Shown piece by piece: positions 56,011 to 64,000 of a stretch of DNA of 64,000 bases. The notes beneath the pieces are model-generated. The model was not told the origin of the DNA and ran no database searches. It saw nothing but the letters and a program-made list of their open reading frames with translations. Position 1 is the first letter of the stretch; each line of letters begins with the position of its first letter. A program made the position numbers and the translations under genes. This stretch comes from Micromonospora sp. FIMYZ51 (lineage in GTDB: Bacteria > Actinomycetota > Actinomycetes > Mycobacteriales > Micromonosporaceae): assembly GCF_038246755.1 (NCBI RefSeq), contig NZ_CP134706.1, positions 992,001 through 1,056,000 on the forward strand, read 5' to 3'.

Positions 56011-57185
56011 ACGGGCGACAGGCGAGCGGATCGGCGGCCCGGGACGGTGGTGGCGGGGGTACCCCGGTGCGGGTGGGCGTGCTGTTCGGCGGACCGTCGG
56101 CGGAGCACGAGGTCTCCTGCGCTTCGGCGCTCGGCGTCGCCCGGGCGCTGACCGGCGGTGGATACCGGGTGGTGGCCATCGGCGTCACCCGTACCGGCCT
56201 GCTGCGCCTCGTTCCGGACGCGGTGCTGACCGGCCTGCTCGACGGCGACACCACGGCGCAGCGGGCCATCGACGATCGGCTGACGGTGACCGGCCCGGCC
56301 GTGGAGCTGCGGTCCGGCCGGCACCCGTCGACCGCGCTGGTGACCGCCGTGGACGCGCCCGGCACGGTGCACGCCGAACTGGACGTGGTCTTCCCGGTGC
56401 TGCACGGCCCGCACGGCGAGGACGGTGTGGTGCAGGGACTGCTCGAATCGCTCGGCGTGCCGTACGTCGGATGCGGCATCCTCGCCTCGGCCGTCGGCAT
56501 GGACAAGGTGGCGACGAAGCGGGCGCTGCGCGGCGAGGGGGTGCCCATCACGCCGTACGTCTGGTTCGACGGGCCGACCTACCGGGCCAGTGAGGACCCG
56601 GAGAAGCTGGTGGTGGGGCTGCGCCGGCCGTTGTTCGTGAAACCGGCCCGGATGGGCTCCTCGATCGGCATCAGCCGGGTGGCCGACGGTGACGACCTGG
56701 CGGCGGCGATCGACGAGGCGCTGCGGCACGACAGCCTGGTCGTGGTGGAGCAGGGGGTGACCGGCCGGGAGTTGGAGTGCGGGGTGCTCGGCGGCGGCCG
56801 ACCGGAGGCGTCGACGGTGGGTGAGGTCCGGGTCAGCGGCGGCTGGTTCGACTATCAGCAGAAGTACCTCGCTGACAGCGACCCGATGACCGTGCCGGCC
56901 GCGCTGCCCGACGAGGTGACCGAGCGGATCCGGGAGCTGTCGGTACGCGCGTTCGTGGCCATCGGCGGCTGGGGACTGGCCCGGGTCGACTTCCTGTACG
57001 ACGAGACGGCGAACGAGCTGTACGTCAACGAGCTGAACACCATGCCGGGCTTCACCGCACACTCGATGTACCCGAAGGTGTGGGCGGCGGCCGGCGTCGG
57101 CTACCGCGAGATCGTGGACCGGCTGGTCGCGCTCGCCTTCGCCCGGCACGCGGACCGGCCCGGCGGCAGGGGAGAGCAGCGATGA
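56007..57185 (+). CDS. D-alanine:D-X ligase (Ddl/Van ligase family)
   Basis: A 392-residue ATP-grasp ligase that joins D-Ala with a second D-amino or hydroxy acid. GGPSAEHEVSCASA, LHGPHGEDGVVQG, GILASAVGMDKVATKR, FVKPARMGSSIGISRV, YQQKYLADS and NELNTMPGFTAHSMYP are present. From memory, the KY in the omega loop and the Met in HSMYP match D-Ala-D-Ala ligases, whereas VanA types have a His and an Arg. So D-Lac is unlikely; D-Ala or D-Ser remain. A Gly-rich 20-residue extension leads the protein. GTG 56007 overlaps the upstream stop by 4 nt. Confidence 0.87.
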   Translation: MNGRQASGSAARDGGGGGTPVRVGVLFGGPSAEHEVSCASALGVARALTGGGYRVVAIGVTRTGLLRLVPDAVLTGLLDGDTTAQRAIDDRLTVTGPAVELRSGRHPSTALVTAVDAPGTVHAELDVVFPVLHGPHGEDGVVQGLLESLGVPYVGCGILASAVGMDKVATKRALRGEGVPITPYVWFDGPTYRASEDPEKLVVGLRRPLFVKPARMGSSIGISRVADGDDLAAAIDEALRHDSLVVVEQGVTGRELECGVLGGGRPEASTVGEVRVSGGWFDYQQKYLADSDPMTVPAALPDEVTERIRELSVRAFVAIGGWGLARVDFLYDETANELYVNELNTMPGFTAHSMYPKVWAAAGVGYREIVDRLVALAFARHADRPGGRGEQR

Positions 57186-57817
57186 TCCTGCTCTGTGACC
57201 CGCGCGTCGCGGCGGTACCCGGCGCCGACGACGGGGAAGCACTTGTGGACCTGCGTGAGCGGCCCGAGCTGCGGTTGGACGAGCGGGCCGCCGACCCGGC
57301 CGGTGCGTACGCCCGGTTGCGTCGGGGGGTGGTGGACCGTCTGCTGGCCGCGCAGCGTGCCCTCCCCGACGGCCTGCGCCTGTTGGTCATCGAGGGATAC
57401 CGGCCGTACCAGGCGCAGCTGGACATCTTCACCGGCTACCGGGACGAGCTGCACCGCAATCACCCGGACTGGTCGCCGGAGCGCGTCCACCAGGAGACCA
57501 CCAAGTTCGTCTCGCCGGTCGAGGTGGCCCCGCACAGCACCGGCGGAGCGGTGGACCTGACGCTCTGCACCGACGACGGCGTCGAACTGGACATGGGCAC
57601 CGTCGTGGACGCCACCCCCGAGGCCAGCCACAATGCCTGCTTCACGACCGCGACGTCGATCGGTGCAACCGCCCGGCGCAACCGGCGGATCCTGGTGACC
57701 GCGCTGGCCGGGGCGGGCCTGGTGAACTACCCGACCGAATGGTGGCACTGGTCCTACGGCGAACGGTACTGGGCGTTGCTCACCGGGGCCCCACGCACCC
57801 GCTACGGCCCGGTGTGA
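57182..57817 (+). CDS. VanX-like D-alanyl-D-alanine dipeptidase
   Basis: A 211-residue M15-type zinc peptidase. Zinc ligands His118, Asp125 and His189, base Glu186 (HSTGGAVDLTL; PTEWWHWSYG), and Arg74 in EGYRPYQAQL, in the same order and spacing as VanX (His116, Asp123, Glu181, His184, Arg71, from memory). It would hydrolyse D-Ala-D-Ala in the cytoplasm; no signal peptide is present. ATG 57182 overlaps the ligase stop by 4 nt. Last gene of the coupled operon, followed by a hairpin. Confidence 0.87.
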   Translation: MILLCDPRVAAVPGADDGEALVDLRERPELRLDERAADPAGAYARLRRGVVDRLLAAQRALPDGLRLLVIEGYRPYQAQLDIFTGYRDELHRNHPDWSPERVHQETTKFVSPVEVAPHSTGGAVDLTLCTDDGVELDMGTVVDATPEASHNACFTTATSIGATARRNRRILVTALAGAGLVNYPTEWWHWSYGERYWALLTGAPRTRYGPV

Positions 57818-57835
57818 GCCGACCCGGCGTACCCG

Positions 57836-57862
57836 CCCGTACCAGCTCCAGCGAGGTACGGG
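57836..57862 (+). terminator. 8-bp hairpin after the dipeptidase gene
   Basis: CCCGTACC (57836-57843) pairs with GGTACGGG (57855-57862) around an 11-nt loop, 19 bp past the stop. Confidence 0.5.
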
Positions 57863-57960
57863 AGTGGCGCGCCGGCCGGCACTGGCGACCAATTCCCGGT
57901 CGGCACCCCACTGCTTGCCGGCAACAACACGGTCAAGCCGCTGCGCCGGGCGAAGAGGTC

Positions 57961-57997
57961 GGGTGGGTGTCGCGCGGTGCGGACGCGACACCCACCC
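57961..57997 (-). terminator. 14-bp hairpin terminator downstream of gabT
   Basis: GGGTGGGTGTCGCG (57961-57974) pairs perfectly with CGCGACACCCACCC (57984-57997) around a 9-nt loop. Located in the convergent dipeptidase/gabT gap, 10 bp from the gabT stop. Confidence 0.7.
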
Positions 57998-58007
57998 GGC
58001 CGGTCTG

Positions 58008-59279
58008 TCAGCCGAAGGCGGCGTCGAGGATGTCCAGGCTGCGGGCCAGCTCGTCGGCGGAGATGACGAGCGGAGGCAGGAAACGCAGCACGTTGCCGTA
58101 GGTGCCGCAGGTGAGGGTCAGCAGACCGGCGGCGTGACAGGCCGCCGAGACCGCCGACGCGGCGGCCGGGTCCGGGGTGAGGGTGCCCGGCTGCACCAAC
58201 TCCACGGCGAGCATCGCGCCGCGACCGCGTACCTCGGCAATGCGTGGGTCGCGTTCGGCGATGGCCCGCAGACGCGCGGCCAGCACCGCCTCGATCCGCC
58301 GGGCGGCGGCGACCAGATCCAGCTCGTGCATGGTCTCGATGGCCGCCAGCGCGGCGGCGCAGGCGATCGGATTGCCACCGTACGTGCCGCCGAGCCCGCC
58401 GACGTGCACCGCGTCCATCAGCTCGGCCCGGCCGGTCACGGCGGCCAGCGGTAGCCCGCCGGCAATGCCCTTGGCCAGGGTGATCAGGTCAGGTTCGACC
58501 CCCTCGTGCTGGCAGGCGAACCAGTCCCCGGTGCGGCAGAAGCCGGTCTGGATCTCGTCGGCGACGAAGACCACCCCGGCCGCCGTCGCCCAGGTACGCA
58601 ACGCCGGTAGAAACCCCTGCGCCGGTACGACGAAACCACCCTCGCCCTGGATCGGCTCGATCAGCAGCGCGGCCACGTTCTCCGCGCCGACCTGCTTCTC
58701 GACCAGCTCGATGGCGCGGGCGGCGGCGGTGGCGCCGTCGAGGCCACCGTCGCGCAGCGGGTACGACATCGGCACCCGGTAGACCTCACCGGCGAACGGC
58801 CCGAACCGGTGCTTGTACGGCATGTTCTTCGCGGTCAACGCCATGGTCAGGTTGGTCCGGCCGTGGTACGCGTGGTCGAAGACCACCACCGCCGGCCGCC
58901 CGGTGGCGTGCCGGGCGATCTTCACGGCGTTCTCCACCGCCTCGGCACCGGAGTTGAACAACGCCGAGCGCTTCTCGAAACCGCCAGGGGCAAGCGCGTT
59001 GAGCCGCTCGCAGACCGCCACGTACGACTCGTACGGCGCGACCATGAAGCAGGTGTGCGTGAAGCGCTCCACCTGCGCGCGTACCGCCTCGACCACCCTC
59101 GGCGCGGAGTTGCCCACGTTGGTGACCGCGATGCCGGCGGCGAAGTCGATCCACTCGCGGCCGTCCACGTCGGTGATGGTGCCGCCGGTGGCGGTGGCCA
59201 CGTACGACCCGATGACGCTGCCCACGCCCCGGGCCACGGCGGCACCCCGCCGCTTGTGCAACTCCGCCGAAGATGTCAT
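58008..59279 (-). CDS. gabT: 4-aminobutyrate aminotransferase GabT
   Basis: A 423-residue class III aminotransferase converting GABA plus 2-oxoglutarate to succinate semialdehyde and glutamate. EPIQGEGGFVVPAQGFL, FVADEIQTGFCRTGDWFA, and PLP lysine in ITLAKGIAGGLPLAAVTGR are typical of GabT. ATG 59277-59279 lies 6 bp after the stop of the aldehyde dehydrogenase on the same strand, so coupled. Works with the two aldehyde dehydrogenases. Confidence 0.9.
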   Translation of the reverse strand: MTSSAELHKRRGAAVARGVGSVIGSYVATATGGTITDVDGREWIDFAAGIAVTNVGNSAPRVVEAVRAQVERFTHTCFMVAPYESYVAVCERLNALAPGGFEKRSALFNSGAEAVENAVKIARHATGRPAVVVFDHAYHGRTNLTMALTAKNMPYKHRFGPFAGEVYRVPMSYPLRDGGLDGATAAARAIELVEKQVGAENVAALLIEPIQGEGGFVVPAQGFLPALRTWATAAGVVFVADEIQTGFCRTGDWFACQHEGVEPDLITLAKGIAGGLPLAAVTGRAELMDAVHVGGLGGTYGGNPIACAAALAAIETMHELDLVAAARRIEAVLAARLRAIAERDPRIAEVRGRGAMLAVELVQPGTLTPDPAAASAVSAACHAAGLLTLTCGTYGNVLRFLPPLVISADELARSLDILDAAFG

Positions 59280-59285
59280 CGGTGG

Positions 59286-60722
59286 TCAGCTCTCGATGTT
59301 GTGCATGACGTGCTTGATCCGGGTGTAGTCCTCCAGGCTGTAGACGGAGAGGTCCTTGCCGTGGCCGGAGTGCTTGAAGCCGCCGTGCGGCATCTCGGAG
59401 ATGAACGGGATGTGGGTGTTCACCCAGACGCAGCCGAAGTCGAGCCGCCGGGTCATCCGCATCGCCCGCCCGTGGTCGCGGGTCCAGACCGAGGCGGAAA
59501 GGCCGTAGTCGACCCCGTTGGCCCAGCGCACCGCCTCGTCCTCGTCGGAGAACCGCTGCACGGTGATCACTGGCCCGAAGACCTCGTCCTGGATGATCTC
59601 GTCGTCCTGCCGGACACCGGAGACGACGGTGGGCGCGTAGAAGTAGCCGCGCTCGCCGACCTGCGCGCCGCCGGTCTGCACCGAGGCGTGGTCGGGCAGC
59701 CGGTCGAGGAAGCCGCGTACCCGGGCCAGCTGGTTGGCGTTGTTCAGCGGGCCGTAGAGGACGTCCTCGTCGTCCGGCGCGCCGGTCCTGGTGTTACGGG
59801 CCTGCTCGGTCAGGGCGGCGACGAAGTCGGCGTGGATGCCCGGCGCGGTCAGGACCCGGGTCGCGGCGGTGCAGTCCTGGCCGGCGTTGAAGTAGCCCCC
59901 CATCGCGATCGCCTCGGCCGCCGCCGCGACGTCCGCGTCGTCGAAGATCACCACTGGCGCCTTGCCGCCCAACTCCAGGTGGGTCCGCTTCAGATCGGGC
60001 GCGGCAGCGGCGGCGACCTCCATGCCGGCCCGGGTGGAGCCGGTGATCGACACCAACTGCGGGGTGGGGTGCGCCACCAGCGCCCGCCCGGTGTCCCGGT
60101 CACCGCAGACCACGTTGAACACGCCCGGCGGCAGGTACTCGGCGGCGATCTCGGCCAGCAGCAGCGTCGACACCGGCGTGGTGTCCGAGGGCTTCAGCAC
60201 CACCGTGTTGCCGGCCGCGAGCGCGGGCGCGATCTTCCAGACCGCCATCATCAGCGGGTAGTTCCAGGGCGTCACCTGGGCGCAGACCCCGATCGGTTCG
60301 CGCCGCACATAGGAGGTGTGCCCGGCCAGGTACTCGCCGGCCGAGCGGCCCTCCAGCAGCCGGGCCGCACCGGCGAAGAACCGGAACTCGTCCACGGCCG
60401 GCGGCAGCTCCTCCTCGGCGGTGAGCTGCCGGGGCTTGCCGGTGTTGCGTACCTCCGCGTCGACCAGGTCGGCGGCCCGCGCCTCCACCGCGTCGGCGAG
60501 CTTGAGCAGCGCCTTCTGCCGCTCGGCCGGGGTGCTGTCGCGCCAGCCCTCGAAGGCGGTGGCGGCGGCCCGCATCGCCGCATCGACGTCTGCGGCACCG
60601 GAGACCGGGGCCTGGGCGAACACGTCGCCGGTACACGGGTCGATCAGATCGGCGTAGCCACCGTCGACCGGCTCGACGTACTCGCCGTTGACGAAGTTGC
60701 GCAGCTTCTGCTTGTCACTCAT
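59286..60722 (-). CDS. Aldehyde dehydrogenase, gamma-aminobutyraldehyde type
   Basis: A 478-residue NAD(P)-dependent dehydrogenase: [23 protein letters not shown], Glu in LELGGKAPV, and nucleophile Cys in [14 protein letters not shown]. Sequence resembles betaine/gamma-aminobutyraldehyde dehydrogenases (PatD/PuuC). Expected role is 4-aminobutyraldehyde to GABA. CGGAGTG precedes ATG 60720-60722. Upstream gene of a two-gene operon with gabT. Confidence 0.88.
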   Translation of the reverse strand: MSDKQKLRNFVNGEYVEPVDGGYADLIDPCTGDVFAQAPVSGAADVDAAMRAAATAFEGWRDSTPAERQKALLKLADAVEARAADLVDAEVRNTGKPRQLTAEEELPPAVDEFRFFAGAARLLEGRSAGEYLAGHTSYVRREPIGVCAQVTPWNYPLMMAVWKIAPALAAGNTVVLKPSDTTPVSTLLLAEIAAEYLPPGVFNVVCGDRDTGRALVAHPTPQLVSITGSTRAGMEVAAAAAPDLKRTHLELGGKAPVVIFDDADVAAAAEAIAMGGYFNAGQDCTAATRVLTAPGIHADFVAALTEQARNTRTGAPDDEDVLYGPLNNANQLARVRGFLDRLPDHASVQTGGAQVGERGYFYAPTVVSGVRQDDEIIQDEVFGPVITVQRFSDEDEAVRWANGVDYGLSASVWTRDHGRAMRMTRRLDFGCVWVNTHIPFISEMPHGGFKHSGHGKDLSVYSLEDYTRIKHVMHNIES

Positions 60723-60862
60723 GACTGGATCACTCCGAGGGGTCCGGGGGTCACGCTGCGGCGGTTATCGCAATCTTGGTGCCATCTTCGCTACTGAATT
60801 CGCGGCAGACAAGGGCTAAGGCGACCGTTTCCGTGGAGCGCACGCTGGACTACGCTGCCTGC

Positions 60863-62302
60863 GTGGAAGCCACACCGTTCTTCGTCGCCGGTCGCCCCGC
60901 CCACGGTGCCGACGAGGTGACCGTCCGTCACCCGTACGACGAGCGCCCGGTCGGTCGTACCACCCTCGCCACCGCCGACCAGGTCGAGGCGGCCGTGGCG
61001 GCGGCGGCCGGGGTGGCGACGACGGCCGCCGGCCTGCCCGCCCACGCCCGCGCGGCGGCCCTGGACCATGTCTCGCGCCGACTCGCCGAGCGGGCCGACG
61101 AGGTGGCCGCCCTGATCACCGCCGAGAACGGCAAACCGATCAAGTGGGCCCGCGCCGAGGTGAGCCGGGCGATCTCGACCTTCCGCTGGGCGGCCGAGGA
61201 GACCCGGCGCTTCTCCGGCGAACTGCAACGCCTCGACACCGACCCCGCCGCGACCGGCCGTATCGCCCTGGTCCGGCGGGTGCCCAAGGGACCGGTGCTG
61301 GGCATCACGCCATTCAACTTCCCGCTCAACCTGGTGGCGCACAAGGTCGCTCCGGCCCTCGCGGTCGGTGCGCCCATCGTGGTCAAGCCGGCACCGGCCA
61401 CCCCACTGTCGGCGCTGCTGCTTGGCGAGATCCTGGCCGAGACGGAACTGCCCGAGGGAATGTTCTCGGTGCTGCCGCTGCCCAACGAGCGCGCCGCCGA
61501 ACTGGTCGCCGACCCCCGACTGCCGGTGGTCTCGTTCACCGGTTCCGGGCCGGTCGGCGCGGCCATCCGGCGCGCCGCGCCGGAAAAACACGTGACCCTG
61601 GAACTGGGCGGCAACGCGGCGGCGCTGATCTGCGAGGACTGGTCGGGCAACGAGGACCTCACCTTCGCGGCACAGCGAATCGCCACCTTCGCCAACTACC
61701 AGGCCGGGCAGTCCTGCATCGCCGTGCAGCGGGTCTACGTGCACGAATGGCTCTACGACGGGTTCCTGCCCCGGCTGGTCGCGGCCGTGCGGGAACTGCG
61801 TACCGGCGACCCGACCGACCCGCTGACCGATGTCGGCCCGCTTGTCTCCACCGACGCCGCGCGCCGGGTCGAGGCATGGGTGGACGAGGCGGTGGCGGCC
61901 GGCGCCACAATCGAGACCGGCGGTCTCCGGGACGGCGCCACCTATCCGCCGACCGTCCTGAGCGCAGTGCCGAAGGACGCCAAGGTCAGCACCGAGGAGG
62001 TGTTCGGCCCGGTGCTCGTCGTGGACCGGGTGGAGAACGACAGCGCCGGCTTCGCCGCCGTCAACGACTCGGCGTACGGCCTCCAGGCCGGCGTCTTCAC
62101 CCACCGCCTCGACGTCGCCTTCACGGCGGCCCGGACCCTGGAGGTGGGCGGCGTCATCGTCGGTGACGTACCGTCCTACCGCGCCGACCAGATGCCGTAC
62201 GGCGGCGTGAAGGGCAGTGGCGTCGGCCGCGAGGGCCTGCGTAGCGCCATGGACGACTACACCGACCCCCGAGTAACCGTCCTCACCGGCGTAGAGCTGT
62301 AA
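60863..62302 (+). CDS. Aldehyde dehydrogenase, probably succinate-semialdehyde type
   Basis: A 479-residue dehydrogenase. ITPFNFPLNLVAHKVAPALAVGA, LELGGNAAALI and nucleophile Cys in YQAGQSCIAVQR are present. With gabT next door, oxidation of succinate semialdehyde to succinate is likely; other aldehydes possible. I chose GTG 60863, where TACGCT lies exactly 6 nt upstream (leaderless style); earlier in-frame starts lack support. Its TAA stop is supplied by repeat R3. Confidence 0.85.
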   Translation: MEATPFFVAGRPAHGADEVTVRHPYDERPVGRTTLATADQVEAAVAAAAGVATTAAGLPAHARAAALDHVSRRLAERADEVAALITAENGKPIKWARAEVSRAISTFRWAAEETRRFSGELQRLDTDPAATGRIALVRRVPKGPVLGITPFNFPLNLVAHKVAPALAVGAPIVVKPAPATPLSALLLGEILAETELPEGMFSVLPLPNERAAELVADPRLPVVSFTGSGPVGAAIRRAAPEKHVTLELGGNAAALICEDWSGNEDLTFAAQRIATFANYQAGQSCIAVQRVYVHEWLYDGFLPRLVAAVRELRTGDPTDPLTDVGPLVSTDAARRVEAWVDEAVAAGATIETGGLRDGATYPPTVLSAVPKDAKVSTEEVFGPVLVVDRVENDSAGFAAVNDSAYGLQAGVFTHRLDVAFTAARTLEVGGVIVGDVPSYRADQMPYGGVKGSGVGREGLRSAMDDYTDPRVTVLTGVEL

Positions 62303-62352
62303 GGAAGGGCCCCTTATTAACGCCTCGGGTAGAGGAAGGGCCCCTTATTAAC
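62300..62352. repeat. GGGGCCC repeat, copy R3 (inverted)
   Basis: Two copies of AAGGGCCCCTTATTAAC, separated by GCCTCGGGTAGAGG, on the opposite strand to R1 and R2. Its first TAA is the stop of the aldehyde dehydrogenase gene. It sits in the convergent gap before the deaminase gene. Confidence 0.85.
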
Positions 62353-62365
62353 AACCGGCGGCGGT

Positions 62366-63598
62366 TCACCAGGTGCCGTCGTCGCGTACCCGGGCCGGGG
62401 CGCGGCCGAGTAGCAGCGTGGTGAGCGCCTCGTCGATGTCCGCGCCGAGGAACCACTCGCCGGCCTGATCCAGCGCGAAGATCCGGCCCTGCTCGTCCAC
62501 AGCGATGATGCTGTGCTGGTGCTCGGTGCCGATCGGAAACAGCCGGACCCCGAGTACCGCCGCGAAATCGGCAAGCGTGTCAGCGGTGTGCGCGATGGTG
62601 TGCGGCCGGATGTCAAAACGGGAAATCCAGACCTGCTCACCGGGACCGAGTCGGGCGCCGACCAGGCTCGGGAAGGCGGTAAGGGTTCGTAATGCGGCCG
62701 GAAATGCTTGGTGCGAGTGACTCCTCCCGGTAACGGCGACGACATCTCGGACTCCTGCGGCGGCCATGACCTGGTCGCCGAAGTGGGGACGCCAGCCGGC
62801 CGCGACGAGTGCATTTGTCACTTCGGACGAAAACCTGCCGGGCTCCGGGTCGGCTGCCGGCTCGGGATACCACGGTGCCGTCCAGCCACGGTCAGACCAG
62901 GGCAGGACGTTGAAGTGGACGAGAAAGTTGATGCAGGAATCGCAAGGTCGTTCGGCGCGCCCGCCGGCCGGGTCGCCGGCCTCCCGCACGAGGTAGCAGT
63001 CGAAACGGGCTTCGCCGAGCAGGGCTGCCGCGTCGCCGGCGTCCATCGGGGCGATGCCTTCGGCGGCTCGGCGCTGGTCGTACTGGTGTAGGACATCGGA
63101 TACGACGACGAACTCGGCGTGTCGGTCGCCGCCACGGACCAGATGCCCTGGGGGCAGTTCGTCGAGGTATGCGCGGACCAACGGATGATGATTGAGTTCC
63201 ACGTCTCCCTTGACGCCGTGCGCGGTGAAGATCCGCCCTTCGATGGTCAGGTGCGCCGCAGTGGTGGGGGTGGCGGCTCGACGGATCTCCCGCAGCAGCT
63301 GGCTGGCCGGGTCCACGGTGCGTGGAACCGGGGGCCCGGTCGGGCGACTGCGACGGAAGAGCTGCTCGACCACGTCGGGCGGGACCCGGGGCCAGGTGCT
63401 CACCTCGCCGGTCTCCTTGTCGACCACCGTGGTCGGTAGGTCACCGGGGAGGGCTCTGGCCTGCGTGGACACCGTCGACGTGATGACGTAGCCGAGATCG
63501 AACTCCGTCACGACCGGATGGCATTCGTGCCCCAGGCGCAGTGAGTCGCGGCGCGCCCATACCGCCGCAATCTGCTCGGCCTGCTCGCGGTCAATCAC
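62366..63598 (-). CDS. YwqJ-type deaminase with Imm35-like N-terminus and SUKH-3-like C-terminus
   Basis: About 410 residues. Residues 1-75 resemble YrhB/Imm35 immunity domains; the middle has a nucleic-acid deaminase zinc site (GGDRHAEF, His160-Ala-Glu162, and RPCDSCINF, Cys219 and Cys222); the C-terminal 150 residues resemble SUKH-3 (SSEVTNALVAAGWRPHFGDQV). Toxin, immunity or both cannot be decided. GTG 63596-63598 has TAGGTT 7 nt upstream; ATG 63622 would add 8 residues. It is divergent from the YbaB-like gene. Confidence 0.7.
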   Translation of the reverse strand: MIDREQAEQIAAVWARRDSLRLGHECHPVVTEFDLGYVITSTVSTQARALPGDLPTTVVDKETGEVSTWPRVPPDVVEQLFRRSRPTGPPVPRTVDPASQLLREIRRAATPTTAAHLTIEGRIFTAHGVKGDVELNHHPLVRAYLDELPPGHLVRGGDRHAEFVVVSDVLHQYDQRRAAEGIAPMDAGDAAALLGEARFDCYLVREAGDPAGGRAERPCDSCINFLVHFNVLPWSDRGWTAPWYPEPAADPEPGRFSSEVTNALVAAGWRPHFGDQVMAAAGVRDVVAVTGRSHSHQAFPAALRTLTAFPSLVGARLGPGEQVWISRFDIRPHTIAHTADTLADFAAVLGVRLFPIGTEHQHSIIAVDEQGRIFALDQAGEWFLGADIDEALTTLLLGRAPARVRDDGTW

Positions 63599-63677
63599 AA
63601 CGGCGAACCTACCGGACAACATGAATTCGTGGCAGCCGGTATGGTTCGCTTTACCGACGGTGACGAGAGGTGTTGCG
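63599..63677. promoter_or_regulatory. Divergent promoter region between deaminase and YbaB-like genes
   Basis: About 79 bp. TAGGTT (minus, 63606-63611) lies 7 nt before GTG 63598, and GAGAGG (63665-63670) lies 7 nt before TTG 63678. Confidence 0.4.
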
Positions 63678-64000
63678 TTGACCGACAACGTGGACCGTGC
63701 AGCCAATCGCGCCCTGCGGGCCCGGTTCGACGAGGTGTTCGGGCAATATCAGCAGCTTCGGTCCGGTTTGGACGAGCTACAGGCCCGGCTCGCCGAGCTG
63801 CGGGTGACCGAACGTTCCGAGGACGGGCAGGTCACCGCAACCGTCAACGCCCGGGGCGAACTGGTGTCGGTGGAACTGGCTTCCGCGATCTACCGGGACC
63901 GCGATCCCAGGGCGCTGAGCACGAAGATCACCGCCACGGTACGGCGGGCCAGCGCCGCCGCGACAGCGGCCACCCAGGAACTCGTGGCGGGCTACCTGCC
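63678..64000 (+). CDS. YbaB/EbfC-like nucleoid protein (cut by window edge)
   Basis: The first 107 residues of a protein with two coiled-coil-like helices (RALRARFDEVFGQYQQLRSGLDELQARLAEL) and a central beta region (VTATVNARGELVSVELA), as in YbaB/EbfC. In actinobacteria such genes often stand at the head of WXG100/deaminase or SUKH clusters. Start TTG 63678, with GAGAGG 7 nt upstream. The rest of the locus lies beyond the window. Confidence 0.75.
   Translation, partial: MTDNVDRAANRALRARFDEVFGQYQQLRSGLDELQARLAELRVTERSEDGQVTATVNARGELVSVELASAIYRDRDPRALSTKITATVRRASAAATAATQELVAGYL

Noticed and set aside
56007..57185. VanA-type D-Ala-D-Lac ligase
   Set aside because: It has the KY and SMYP of Ddl-type enzymes, not the His and Arg of VanA types, and no vanH-like dehydrogenase adjoins.
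55119..57242. Long minus-strand frame opposite the racemase and ligase genes
   Set aside because: No recognisable domain; the + strand frames have intact catalytic motifs and coupled starts.

Overview
The window looks like chromosomal DNA of a high-GC actinobacterium, most likely a Micromonosporaceae member close to Micromonospora (inferred, not searched). Pointers are the very high GC, mycothiol chemistry (mca), coenzyme F420 biosynthesis (fbiA, fbiB, fbiC), a WhiB-family regulator, DUF5753/DUF397 regulator pairs, a YwqJ-type deaminase next to a YbaB-like gene, and short repeats built on a GTTAACAAGGGGCCCTTCCT-like unit. No tRNA, rRNA, CRISPR array, transposase or integrase was seen.

Layout. 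1-13.8 kb is housekeeping: the end of metB, an amidase, ilvA, greA, a DUF4307 protein, mca, a small membrane protein, a GGDEF-EAL protein, a secreted PI-PLC, a DUF255 thioredoxin-fold protein, purK and purE. The order metB-greA-DUF4307-mca-small membrane protein-DUF255 recalls the M. tuberculosis Rv1079-Rv1084 region with extra genes inserted. 13.9-25.4 kb holds a giant 1647-residue membrane protein, a nucleotide-sugar dehydrogenase, an acyl-CoA dehydrogenase, a thioesterase and an acetoacetyl-CoA ligase. 25.5-39.5 kb is a conserved actinobacterial block: TIGR03089, a glycosyltransferase, mannose-1-phosphate guanylyltransferase, NUDIX, fbiB, fbiA, fbiC (apparently frameshifted), a DUF4331 operon, whiB, a zincin-like protein and DUF3499. 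It recalls Rv3258-Rv3276 together with purEK and the acyl-CoA dehydrogenase.

39.6-62.3 kb is a polyamine/GABA catabolic region: aminotransferase and FAD oxidase, an Lrp-type regulator, a four-gene PotDABC-like transporter, a second FAD oxidase, a saccharopine-dehydrogenase-like protein, then gabT and two aldehyde dehydrogenases. The predicted flow is polyamine uptake, deamination to an aminoaldehyde, oxidation to GABA, transamination to succinate semialdehyde and oxidation to succinate.

Between the two halves of that region (51.5-57.8 kb) sits the most interesting locus: a two-component system followed by a tightly coupled acyltransferase-3 membrane protein, a fold-type II serine racemase/dehydratase-like PLP enzyme, a D-Ala-D-X ligase and a VanX-like D,D-dipeptidase. 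This resembles a peptidoglycan-terminus remodelling (glycopeptide or D-cycloserine resistance) cassette, but with parts not found together in the van operons I know. The right edge opens a YwqJ-deaminase/SUKH/YbaB locus of polymorphic-toxin type.

Two genome-scale patterns stand out. Most convergent gene junctions carry their own palindrome or repeat, including two that share an identical 17-nt loop. At least eleven genes without a Shine-Dalgarno have a TAnnnT hexamer 6-9 nt before the start codon, the layout of leaderless transcripts. One such pair is driven by two overlapping -10 boxes inside a 23-bp divergent gap.
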